64,000 nt of DNA. Origin: Nevskiaceae bacterium. GTDB lineage: Bacteria > Pseudomonadota > Gammaproteobacteria > Nevskiales > Nevskiaceae. The DNA is taken from NCBI GenBank assembly GCA_008012115.1, contig SSEB01000010.1, positions 173,407 to 237,406 of the forward strand. Direction: 5' to 3'. Made by a program: the position numbers and the translations under genes. Under the pieces are notes generated by a model that saw nothing but the letters and a program-made list of their open reading frames with translations, did no database searches and was not told where the DNA came from. This document shows positions 39,372 through 47,086 of this stretch, in pieces; the stretch's first letter is position 1, and each line of letters begins with the position of its first letter.

Positions 39372-40175
39372 TCAGGGCGGTGGCGCGACGAGGCCGAGGT
39401 TGATCGCCGTGGCCACCGCTTCGGCGCGGCGGTGCGTGCCCAGCCGCTGCATGATGCGGGCGATGTGATCCTTGATGGTGTGCGGACTGCGATGCAGCTC
39501 GACCGCGATCTCCGGATTGGACAGGCCACGCGCCAGCAGTTCCAGAATCTTCAGGTCCGCGGCCGTCAGGCCCAGCTTCTCGGCGCTGACGCGGAGCACG
39601 GCATCGTGCACCTCGCGCAGGGCATGGCGCGACTGCACGGGATCGCCGGTAACGCCGCCGGCCAGGTCGGCGATCCGCGCGTAGAGGTTCATCGCGATGC
39701 GCGTCCGCTCCTCCAGCAGGGACACGCGCTCGGACTTCGCCGCCACCTCCGCCTGCAGCGCGCGCAACTCGCTGATGTCGCGACCGACGCCCTGCCGGCC
39801 GATCATGCGCCCGTCGCGGTAGAGGCCGCCGGCGCGGATTTCCAGGTGAACCGTGCCGCCCTGCTTGCGCTTCGCCTCGACCTCGAAGAACGGCGTGCTC
39901 TCGTTCTGTGCCAGCCCCTGCCGGAAATGCTTGAGCGCGACTTTCGCGCTTTCGGGTGTCAGCACCTCGGTGAAACTCCTGCCGATCACCTCCGCCGGGT
40001 TGTAGCCGAGCACCTGGCGGGCCGCGGGATTGACGAAGGTGAAGCGGCCCTCGAGGTCCAGGGTGTAGATCAGGTCACCGGCCGCCTCGACCAGGGCCTG
40101 GTAGTCGGGCGCGGCGGCGCCGGCCACCGGACCGACCGCGCGGCGTCTGGCAGGTGAGGATCGTTGCGATGTCAT
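39372..40175 (-). CDS. PAS-domain LuxR-type transcriptional regulator
   Basis: This 267-residue protein has one PAS domain (about 25-140, YQALVEAAGDLIYTLDLEG then NPAEVIGRSF), a coiled linker, and a C-terminal LuxR HTH (LTAADLKILELLARGLSNPEIAVELHRSPHTIKDHIARIM, here split). It lacks a receiver Asp domain, so it senses through PAS rather than by phosphorylation. It is divergent from moaCB with a 98-bp shared region. Target genes are unknown; the Mo cofactor operon is a candidate. Confidence 0.85.
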   Translation of the reverse strand: MTSQRSSPARRRAVGPVAGAAAPDYQALVEAAGDLIYTLDLEGRFTFVNPAARQVLGYNPAEVIGRSFTEVLTPESAKVALKHFRQGLAQNESTPFFEVEAKRKQGGTVHLEIRAGGLYRDGRMIGRQGVGRDISELRALQAEVAAKSERVSLLEERTRIAMNLYARIADLAGGVTGDPVQSRHALREVHDAVLRVSAEKLGLTAADLKILELLARGLSNPEIAVELHRSPHTIKDHIARIMQRLGTHRRAEAVATAINLGLVAPPP

Positions 40176-40273
40176 GGCCGGACTATAGGCCGCGGCGCGG
40201 CGTCGTGTGAAATCGCGGTGAACGGCCACCGCCGGGCTTTTTCGCCGGATGCGCATGCGTCAAACTCGCGCCC

Positions 40274-41179
40274 ATGAAAAACGTCAGCGCCAAACCCGAC
40301 ACCCTGCGCACGGCCACGGCCGCCTGCACCCTGCTCATGCCACCCGACTGCGTGACCCTGCTGCGCGAGCGGCGCGCCGAAAAGGGCGATGCCCTGGAGA
40401 TCGGTCGCATGGCCGGCATGCTCGCAGCGAAGAAGACCTGGGAACTGCTGCCGCTCTGCCATCAGTTGCCGCTCACCGGCATCGATATCGGCTATGAACT
40501 GGGCGAGACGCAGGTGGCGATCACCGCCCGTGTCGAAACCATTGCCGGCACCGGTGTCGAGATGGAGGCGCTGACTGCGGCCAGCGTCACCGCGCTGACC
40601 ATCTACGACCTGCTCAAGCCGCACGCCGAGCAGGACCGCCTGCGCATCGCCGAAGTGCACCTGGTCGAGAAGACCGGCGGCAAGTCGCAGTACGCGCGCG
40701 CGCTGTCGCCCACGGGCCGCGTAGTGATCCTCGCCGCCTCCGATGCTGTCGTCAGTGGCAAAAAGAAAGCCACCGCCGCGCAGACCGTGCGCGAAGGCCT
40801 GGAGCGCGCCGGCTTCACCGTCGAGACCGTCGAAATCCTGCCGGATGAGCCGGCGCGGATCGCGGAGCGTGTACGGCATCACCTCGCGCAGGGCGTCGAG
40901 CTGCTGGTCACCGTCGGCGGCACCGGTGTTTACGGCCGCGACCAGACCGTCGCCGCCGTGCGCCCCCTGCTGGACAAGGAACTCCCAGGCTTCATGGAAG
41001 CGGCGCGTGGCTACGGCCAGCGGCGCACGCCCTACGCGATGCTGTCCGCCGGCGTCGCCGGCCTCAGCGGCCGCACGCTCGTGGTGACCTTCCCTGGCAG
41101 CACGCGCGGCGCGCAGGAAACGCTCACGGCACTGATCGCCGGCATGGTCCACGCCGTCGAGGGGCTGCGCCGCACATGA
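40274..41179 (+). CDS. moaCB: Bifunctional MoaC-MoaB fusion (molybdenum cofactor synthesis)
   Basis: The 301-residue protein joins MoaC (about 1-145: GNMAGILAAKKT-like GRMAGMLAAKKTWELLPLCH, GVEMEALTAASVTALTIYD, in part) to a MoaB/MogA domain (about 146-300: VTVGGTGVYGRDQT, FPGSTRGAQET). MoaC makes cyclic pyranopterin phosphate with MoaA, and MoaB/MogA adenylylates molybdopterin, so the two acts are separate steps of one pathway. The stop overlaps moeA by 4 nt. A second, free-standing moaB lies at 56494. Confidence 0.93.
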   Translation: MKNVSAKPDTLRTATAACTLLMPPDCVTLLRERRAEKGDALEIGRMAGMLAAKKTWELLPLCHQLPLTGIDIGYELGETQVAITARVETIAGTGVEMEALTAASVTALTIYDLLKPHAEQDRLRIAEVHLVEKTGGKSQYARALSPTGRVVILAASDAVVSGKKKATAAQTVREGLERAGFTVETVEILPDEPARIAERVRHHLAQGVELLVTVGGTGVYGRDQTVAAVRPLLDKELPGFMEAARGYGQRRTPYAMLSAGVAGLSGRTLVVTFPGSTRGAQETLTALIAGMVHAVEGLRRT

Positions 41180-42441
41180 TCTCGCTCGCCGAAGCCCTCG
41201 CCCTCTATCCGCAGCAGGTGCGCCCGCTGCGCACCGTGCGCGTGCCGCTGCAGGCCGCGCTCGGTCATGTGCTGCGCGCGCCGGCGCAGGCGCGCTGCGA
41301 TCTGCCTCGTTTCTCGCAGTCGGCGCTGGACGGCTACGTGCTCACCAGCGAGGACGCCGCTGCGCCCGGCTCGCTGACCATCACCGATCACATCGCGGCC
41401 GGCGACAGCGGCGCGCTGCGCCCGCTGCAGCGCGGTGAGTGCCAGCGCATCCTCACCGGCGCGCGCGTGCCGCCCAACGCCGGCGCGGTAGTGGCGCAGG
41501 AGCGCGTGACGGTGACCGGGGACCGCATCACGCTGCGCGAGGCGCTCAAGCCCGGCGCCAACATCCGCTGGCAGGGCGAGGAACTGCGCGAGGGCGCCAC
41601 GCTCGGCCGCACCGGCCAGCGCCTGACGCCGGGCCACCTCGCCGCGCTGGCCGCTGCCGGCATCGACGAGGTCGCGGTGGCGCGCATGCCGCGCATCCGG
41701 GTGCTGGTGAGCGGCGACGAGGTGCGTCCCGCCGGCACGCCGCTGCAGGACGGGCAGATCTGGGACGCCAATGGCCCGCTGGTGCAGGCCTGGCTGCGCG
41801 CCCAGGGCTATGCCGCGGAACTGGCCTATCTCGGCGACCACCGCGATGCCGTGAAACAGGCGCTCGACACCGCCACGACCGAGGCCGACCTGGTGATCAC
41901 CACCGGCGGCGTCTCGGTCGGCGACAAGGACTACATCATCCCGGTGGCCGAGAGCCTCGGCGTCTCGCGCGTGTTCTGGCAGGTGGCGCAAAAACCGGGC
42001 AAGCCGCTGTACTTCGGACTGCGGCCCGGCGTGGTGCGCGCACCGTCCGCCGCGGCGCACGGCGATGCCGCCGCCGGACTGCCGGTGCCGCCGCTGGGCG
42101 ATGCCGTGCTGCTCGGCCTGCCCGGCAATCCCGGCGCGGTGCTGATCGGCCTGGTGCTGCACGTGCGTGCGGTGCTGGATGCGATGGAAGGCGCCGGTGC
42201 TGCCGGCGCAGCGTTCTCCACCGGCGTTCTCGCCGCCGATGCCAGGGCCGACGCCCGGCGCGACTGCCTGCTGCGCATGCGCCTGGCCATCGGCGACGAT
42301 GGCCGTGCCCTGCTGCAGCCGCTGCCGCACCAGGACTCACACATGCTGAGCAATCTCGCTGACGCCGACGTGCTGGTGCATCTGCCGGCGCGTGCCGAGC
42401 CCTATCCCGCCGGCAGCATCGTGCGCTGGACGCGGCTATGA
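41176..42441 (+). CDS. moeA: Molybdopterin molybdenumtransferase MoeA
   Basis: MoeA inserts molybdate into adenylylated molybdopterin. The 421-residue protein shows the MoeA motifs DLPRFSQSALDGYVL, RILTGARVPPNAGAVVAQE, NIRWQGEEL and TTGGVSVGDKDYI, with the later GLPGNPGAVLIGLVLHV. ATG 41176 overlaps moaCB by 4 nt and the stop overlaps hemD by 4 nt, so the three are tightly coupled. Confidence 0.95.
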   Translation: MISLAEALALYPQQVRPLRTVRVPLQAALGHVLRAPAQARCDLPRFSQSALDGYVLTSEDAAAPGSLTITDHIAAGDSGALRPLQRGECQRILTGARVPPNAGAVVAQERVTVTGDRITLREALKPGANIRWQGEELREGATLGRTGQRLTPGHLAALAAAGIDEVAVARMPRIRVLVSGDEVRPAGTPLQDGQIWDANGPLVQAWLRAQGYAAELAYLGDHRDAVKQALDTATTEADLVITTGGVSVGDKDYIIPVAESLGVSRVFWQVAQKPGKPLYFGLRPGVVRAPSAAAHGDAAAGLPVPPLGDAVLLGLPGNPGAVLIGLVLHVRAVLDAMEGAGAAGAAFSTGVLAADARADARRDCLLRMRLAIGDDGRALLQPLPHQDSHMLSNLADADVLVHLPARAEPYPAGSIVRWTRL

Positions 42442-43274
42442 GCCTGACGCTGGACGACACCCTGCGCGGCCGCGTCATCGCCGTGCCCGAGTCACGCGAA
42501 CTGGACGTGTTCGCCGGCCTGCTGACGCGCCGCGGCGCGCAGGTGCTGCGTTGCCCGCTGGTGAGCATTCTCGATGCGCACGACCCGCGCCCGGTGCTGG
42601 CCTGGGTCGATGCCTTCTGCGCCGGCGAATGCGACGACCTCGTGCTGATGACCGGCGAAGGCCTGCGGCGGCTGCTGTCCTGCATCAGCCGGCACCTGCC
42701 GGCGCTGCGTCCGCTGTTCGTCGACGAGTTGGCGCGCGTGCGCAAGTTTGCGCGCGGACCCAAGCCGGTGAAGGCGCTGCGCGAACTCAACCTCAATGCC
42801 GAGATCATGGTGAGCCCCGCCACCACCGCCGGCGTGATCGCGGCGCTGCGCGCGGCCGGCGACCTGCGCGGCCGCGTCGTCGGCGTGCAGAACTACGGCG
42901 GCGAGCCCAATCCGCCGCTGACCGATTTCCTGCGCGACGCTGGCGCAACGGTGCGGGAGGTGGCGCCCTATGTCTACGCCGATGCCGCCGCCGACCGCGA
43001 AGTGCTGGCGCTGATCGAACGTCTTTCGCACGGCGGTCTCGACGCCATCGCCTTCACCAGCCAGTCGCAGGTGGAGCGCCTGTTCAAGGTCGCAGCCGCG
43101 GCCGGCCGTGAGGCCGAGCTTGCCGCCGGCCTTGGCCGCACGCTGGTCGCCGCGGTCGGGCCGGTGACGGCGGCCGGTCTGACGCAGCACGGCATCGCGG
43201 TCGACGCGGTGCCGGCGGACGCGTATTTCCTGAAGCCGCTGACGCAGCTGCTGGTGCAGAAACTCGCGCGCTGA
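42438..43274 (+). CDS. hemD: Uroporphyrinogen-III synthase family protein
   Basis: The 278-residue HemD-like protein would cyclise hydroxymethylbilane to uroporphyrinogen III, the precursor of siroheme and heme. Sequence landmarks are RGAQVLRCPLVSI, VVGVQNYGGEPNP, DAIAFTSQSQVERLF and VAAVGPVTAAGLTQHGI. Its place as third gene of the moaCB-moeA operon suggests a link to nitrite reductase, which needs siroheme. A separate housekeeping hemD may exist elsewhere. Confidence 0.82.
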   Translation: MSLTLDDTLRGRVIAVPESRELDVFAGLLTRRGAQVLRCPLVSILDAHDPRPVLAWVDAFCAGECDDLVLMTGEGLRRLLSCISRHLPALRPLFVDELARVRKFARGPKPVKALRELNLNAEIMVSPATTAGVIAALRAAGDLRGRVVGVQNYGGEPNPPLTDFLRDAGATVREVAPYVYADAAADREVLALIERLSHGGLDAIAFTSQSQVERLFKVAAAAGREAELAAGLGRTLVAAVGPVTAAGLTQHGIAVDAVPADAYFLKPLTQLLVQKLAR

Positions 43275-43306
43275 GACCGCAGAGCGTTTACGTTTTTTTT
43301 ACTCCG

Positions 43307-43324
43307 CGGAATAAGAACATTCCG
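43307..43324 (+). promoter_or_regulatory. Operator-like inverted repeat upstream of the TetR pair
   Basis: CGGAAT, 6-nt spacer, ATTCCG, 78 bp upstream of the first TetR-like gene. The spacing and symmetry suit a TetR-family dimer, so autoregulation is a reasonable guess. Confidence 0.35.
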
Positions 43325-43401
43325 TGACAGGTTTGATAGATTCTCGTGCTGGCCGTCCGCCGAACAACAAGGACAACAACGGCTGCGGGGAGAATCGCTT
43401 C

Positions 43402-43950
43402 ATGAGTGGAACGCAACAAGAGCGCGCCGCGTTGCTGGAGACCGGCGCGAAACTGCTGGCCGCGGGCCATGGTGCCGCAGCGCTGACGCCCGGCGTGATC
43501 ATGCGCCTGGCTGGCACCGGGCCGGATTCGTTCAAGCAGTGTTTCCCCGACGTCAAGGAGTTCAAGGCCGAACTGCTGCGACGCCTGCTCAACGAGATTC
43601 TCAGCGAGGCGGCGATCGCCAGCGAGGAAATGCTGCCCGGCATTCCGCGCATGTGCCGCGCGACGGAGGTCTACCTCGACGCCACGCTGCGGCGCCCGGC
43701 GGTGCGCGAGCTGATGTTCACCTTGCATGGTCATCCCGCGGCCAACGAGGTCAACAAGCAGCGCATCAACGGTTTCGTGATGATCTTCCGCGCCGAATTC
43801 GACGCGGTCGGCGCGGAACGCGCGGAGCCCGCCGCGAGGATCGCGACCGCCCTGGTGGTCGAGACCGCGATGGCGGAGTTCGAGGCGCGCCGCGCGCTGC
43901 CCGAATTCCGCGAGGCGCTGTATGCCTACTTCCGCCGCTACGAGAAATGA
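43402..43950 (+). CDS. TetR-family regulator-like protein 1
   Basis: The 182-residue protein has an N-terminal helix-turn-helix region (about 5-50: AALLETGAKLLAAGHG, then a loop and DSFKQCFPDVKEFKAELL) typical of TetR proteins, followed by a helical ligand domain. ATG 43402 has GGGGAGAA upstream. It is followed 4 bp later by a paralogous gene. Ligand and targets are unknown. The HTH is somewhat degenerate (GPDSFKQCF instead of the common STLYYHF). Confidence 0.7.
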   Translation: MSGTQQERAALLETGAKLLAAGHGAAALTPGVIMRLAGTGPDSFKQCFPDVKEFKAELLRRLLNEILSEAAIASEEMLPGIPRMCRATEVYLDATLRRPAVRELMFTLHGHPAANEVNKQRINGFVMIFRAEFDAVGAERAEPAARIATALVVETAMAEFEARRALPEFREALYAYFRRYEK

Positions 43951-43954
43951 CGCC

Positions 43955-44506
43955 ATGGCGCAGATGAACCCGACACCCGGCGAACGCGCCATCTGGCTGG
44001 CGGCGGGCATGAGCCTGTCGCGCAAGCTCGACTTCGCCGCCGTGGGCGTTCGCGCGCTGGCGCTGGAGGCGGGGCTACCGGAAGAAAGCCTGAAGCGCAA
44101 TTTCGTCGATCTCAAGCACTACATGATCGCGCTGCAGCAGCACTTCATGGACGAGCTCCGCGCTGCGGTGCTCAACGCCACCGCCAGCCACACGCCGGGC
44201 TATGAGCGCCTGCGCAGCGGCGCGGTCGCCTATCTGGACGGCTGGCTGGCGCGTCCCGGCCTGCGCGGCATTGCGCTTGGCGTGCATGAACCAGCCGCGC
44301 AGGTGGCCGAGGGCCTGCGGCTGCAAAACCAGTCGTTCTCGCTGGTGCTGTCGACCGAGTTCCACGCGATGGGCTGGCCGCACGCAGTGGTGGCGGCGCG
44401 GCTTTTTGTCGCCATCCTGCAGGAAGTGGCGCGCGCCGAGCACGTGCAGGGGCGACCGAATCCGGCGATGCGCGAGGAAATCTGGGAATTCCTGCGCAGC
44501 TACTGA
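43955..44506 (+). CDS. TetR-family regulator-like protein 2
   Basis: This 183-residue paralogue of the preceding protein aligns along its whole length: an HTH-like region (AIWLAAGMSLSRKLDF...LPEESLKRNFVDLKHYMIAL) and a helical C-terminal domain. Two adjacent regulators of the same type suggest a tandem duplication and perhaps a heterodimer. ATG 43955 is 4 bp after the previous stop. The 3-prime end nearly meets the convergent GYD gene (12 bp). Confidence 0.68.
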   Translation: MAQMNPTPGERAIWLAAGMSLSRKLDFAAVGVRALALEAGLPEESLKRNFVDLKHYMIALQQHFMDELRAAVLNATASHTPGYERLRSGAVAYLDGWLARPGLRGIALGVHEPAAQVAEGLRLQNQSFSLVLSTEFHAMGWPHAVVAARLFVAILQEVARAEHVQGRPNPAMREEIWEFLRSY

Positions 44507-44518
44507 GCGGCGCCGGCG

Positions 44519-44803
44519 CTACATCTTGCCGAGAATCTTCTTCATCTCCTGCAACGAAAAGCCGCGCATGGTCTGCGAGCGCGTATTGCTCAGGCCGGCG
44601 CGCAGCAGCATGGCCATCACCGCCTCGTCGGTGCCCTCGCTGATCAGCACCAGGTCGTACTGGCCGACGGTGTAGTAGAAGCTCTTGATCTCGACACCCA
44701 GCTCCGCCGCCATCGCCTTGAACGCCTCGTGGCGCTGCGGCGAGTCCTTGACGTTGCGGATGCCCTGGTCGGTCCAGTTGGCGAGCGTGATGAAGGTCGG
44801 CAT
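44519..44803 (-). CDS. GYD-domain protein
   Basis: The 94-residue protein matches the GYD domain (PF08734): PTFITLANWTDQGIRNVKDS, then FYYTVGQYDLVLISEG and a C-terminal TRSQTMRGFSLQEM. These ferredoxin-like-fold proteins have no settled role. It stands alone on its strand. ATG 44803 matches the family start. Element E7 lies directly upstream. Confidence 0.85.
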   Translation of the reverse strand: MPTFITLANWTDQGIRNVKDSPQRHEAFKAMAAELGVEIKSFYYTVGQYDLVLISEGTDEAVMAMLLRAGLSNTRSQTMRGFSLQEMKKILGKM

Positions 44804-44870
44804 GGCGCAACTCTGATGCGGTGAAGCCGCGAGCATAGCGAAACCGCGGGCTGGCGTGCCTGAAAAGCAC

Positions 44871-44980
44871 CACCCGCTCGCCTGCTTTGGCCACGATGAT
44901 TTGTTATTTTTTGTATATCGAATAATTTTTCATATTATTTTTAATAACATCCGGAACCACGAATGTCCGGCGAGCGGGTG
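44871..44980. repeat. E7: 110-bp dyad element with AT-rich core
   Basis: CACCCGCT is at 44871-44878 and AGCGGGTG at 44973-44980; arms extend to CCACCCGCTCGCC/GGCGAGCGGGTGG. Core GTTATT is at 44903 and AATAAC ends at 44948; 6 G/C in 46. It is followed by the 13-bp AGTGAAAATCCCG (44983-44995) also seen after E6 at 31008-31020. Between divergent genes in a 308-bp gap that holds nothing else recognisable. Confidence 0.9.
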
Positions 44981-45111
44981 GCAGTGAAAATCCCGCCCCG
45001 AGAACCGTTGAGAAGGGTAAAAACTTACTGTGCCGTCAACGCCACGGCGTCGGCGGCGTTGACGGTTCACAAAATGCCGTCGCGCCGTCGCGACGGACCG
45101 AGGAGAACGCG

Positions 45112-47049
45112 ATGTCCACCCGTCTTGTCACCCTGATTGCCGCCCTGGCCCTGCTGGCCGGCTGCCACGGCTCCGGCCACTCCGCCTCCGGCAACGGCGG
45201 CGGCACCATCGGCAACTGCACGACGCCGATGCCGGCGCAGGCCGTCGATCAAAGCATCGTCGAGAACATTCCTTCGGATTTCGATCCGACCGCCAACCCG
45301 ACGCCGACGACCAAGATCTTCTTCACCGTGCTGCTGCCGCCGCGCTGCCCCGGCGATCACTTCCCGCTGATCCTGCAGAGCCACGGCTACGGCGGCACCC
45401 GCATCAAGACGCTGGCCGCCAACGGCGACCTGCACCCGACCGATCCGCATTTTCCCTCGATCAACGAGCTGGTGCAGGCCCTGCCCTATCACGGCTACGT
45501 GGTGATCAGCTACGACGAGCGTGGCCACGGTGACAGCGTGCCGGCCAACGGCGGCGGCAACGCCCGCATCATCGACCCGCGCGCCGAGGTGCAGGATGCC
45601 CGCAACATCCTCGACTGGGCCTACGACAACGCCGACGCCTTCGCCGTGCAGCGCGAGACCGGCACCGGCATCGCCAAGGACGTCCGCGTCGGCACTATCG
45701 GCTACAGCTACGGCGGCGGCTTCGAGATGACGCTGGCGGCGCTGGACCCGCGCATCGACACCATCGTGCCCAATGGCACCTGGTACGACCTGCAGTACAG
45801 CCTCCTGCCCGGCGACGGCATGAAGCTGTCCTACGGCGGCCTGCTCTGCCTGCTGGCGCAGCAGGGCAATGTGTCCAACACGCCGCTGGTGCAGACGCTG
45901 TGCAACACCGTCGGCATCCAGGGACCGACCGCCAACACCATCCGCACGCACGCCGACCTGGTCAACGCGGTTTCGCAACCGACGGCGCAGCCGCGGCCGG
46001 TGACCGATGCCGAACTGATCCCGTTCTTCTACACGCACGGCATGGGCTACTTCCAGGACCAGCAGAACCAGGGCAAGGCCTGGGGTTTCGGCGAAACCGC
46101 GTCGACCCTGCGTCCGGTACCGGCGCTGTTCCTGCAGGGCAACCGCGACGTGCTGTTCAACCTCAGCGAGGCCTACCTCAACGCCAGCTATTACGGCGCC
46201 ACCGGCGCCGACGTGCGCGTGCTCTCGACCGAAGGCGGCCACATGAACCCGCTGGCCAACCAGACGGAGGGCACCGCCAACTGCGGCAAGATCCAGGGCG
46301 TGAACGCGATCCTGGCGTGGTTCGACGACAAGCTCAAAGGCCAGGCCTCGGACACTTACAACGCCCTTCCCAAGGTCTGCATCTCGGTGGCCGACACCGT
46401 GGGCGCGCCGAACGTGACGCCGGTCGGACTGGTGCTGGATCGCTTCCCGGTCGGCGCCCTCAGCGGCGTGGGTGCGGTGACGGTGAGCCAGCCGACGCTG
46501 ACCGCGTCCGTCGGCCTGGCCGACGCCGCCACGCCGGTGTTCGTGCCACTGACCACGATCCACGGCAGCGGCCAGGTGCTGGCCGGCGCGCCGAAGATCG
46601 GCAAGATCAGCGTGGCCAAAGGCACGGGCGCGGTGCAGACCGCCATCGCCTTTGTCGGCGTCGGCATCGTGCGCGGCGGCAACACCATCCTGGTCGATGA
46701 CCAGCTGACGCCGTTCGTCGAAGGCGACCACACCAGCAACAAGGGCGTGCCGGACAACGCCGTGCTCCTGCCCGCCGTCGGCGAGCGCCTGCAGGACGGC
46801 GACCAGGTCGGCCTGCTGTTCTATGCGCAGCACGTGCAGTACTCGGCCGTGGTCAGCGCCGCCAGCATTCCCAACGCCACCAATATCGTGAACACGGCCC
46901 TGGGCACGCCCATTCCGCCCGTCACCTCGGCGCTGCAGCCCGCCGGTGCGGCCGCCAGCGTGCCGAACATCTACGACGTGACCATGACCGATGTGGAGCT
47001 GCCGGTGCTGGTGCCCGGCACCTATCCCGGCAGCAGCCTGTCGCAATAA
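45112..47049 (+). CDS. Secreted alpha/beta hydrolase lipoprotein (S15/CocE-like)
   Basis: The 645-residue protein has a lipoprotein signal (IAALALLAGC) and an alpha/beta-hydrolase domain resembling X-Pro dipeptidyl-peptidase/CocE enzymes: LILQSHGYGGTR, YDERGHGDS, nucleophile elbow TIGYSYGGGFE (about residue 202), and a late His in STEGGHMNPL. A C-terminal beta-rich region of about 200 residues follows. A GGAGAA ribosome site precedes the ATG. Substrate unknown; export is clear. Confidence 0.75.
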   Translation: MSTRLVTLIAALALLAGCHGSGHSASGNGGGTIGNCTTPMPAQAVDQSIVENIPSDFDPTANPTPTTKIFFTVLLPPRCPGDHFPLILQSHGYGGTRIKTLAANGDLHPTDPHFPSINELVQALPYHGYVVISYDERGHGDSVPANGGGNARIIDPRAEVQDARNILDWAYDNADAFAVQRETGTGIAKDVRVGTIGYSYGGGFEMTLAALDPRIDTIVPNGTWYDLQYSLLPGDGMKLSYGGLLCLLAQQGNVSNTPLVQTLCNTVGIQGPTANTIRTHADLVNAVSQPTAQPRPVTDAELIPFFYTHGMGYFQDQQNQGKAWGFGETASTLRPVPALFLQGNRDVLFNLSEAYLNASYYGATGADVRVLSTEGGHMNPLANQTEGTANCGKIQGVNAILAWFDDKLKGQASDTYNALPKVCISVADTVGAPNVTPVGLVLDRFPVGALSGVGAVTVSQPTLTASVGLADAATPVFVPLTTIHGSGQVLAGAPKIGKISVAKGTGAVQTAIAFVGVGIVRGGNTILVDDQLTPFVEGDHTSNKGVPDNAVLLPAVGERLQDGDQVGLLFYAQHVQYSAVVSAASIPNATNIVNTALGTPIPPVTSALQPAGAAASVPNIYDVTMTDVELPVLVPGTYPGSSLSQ

Positions 47050-47086
47050 CACGCGGCGGGGCGTGCGAGCGGCCGCCTCGCCAGGC

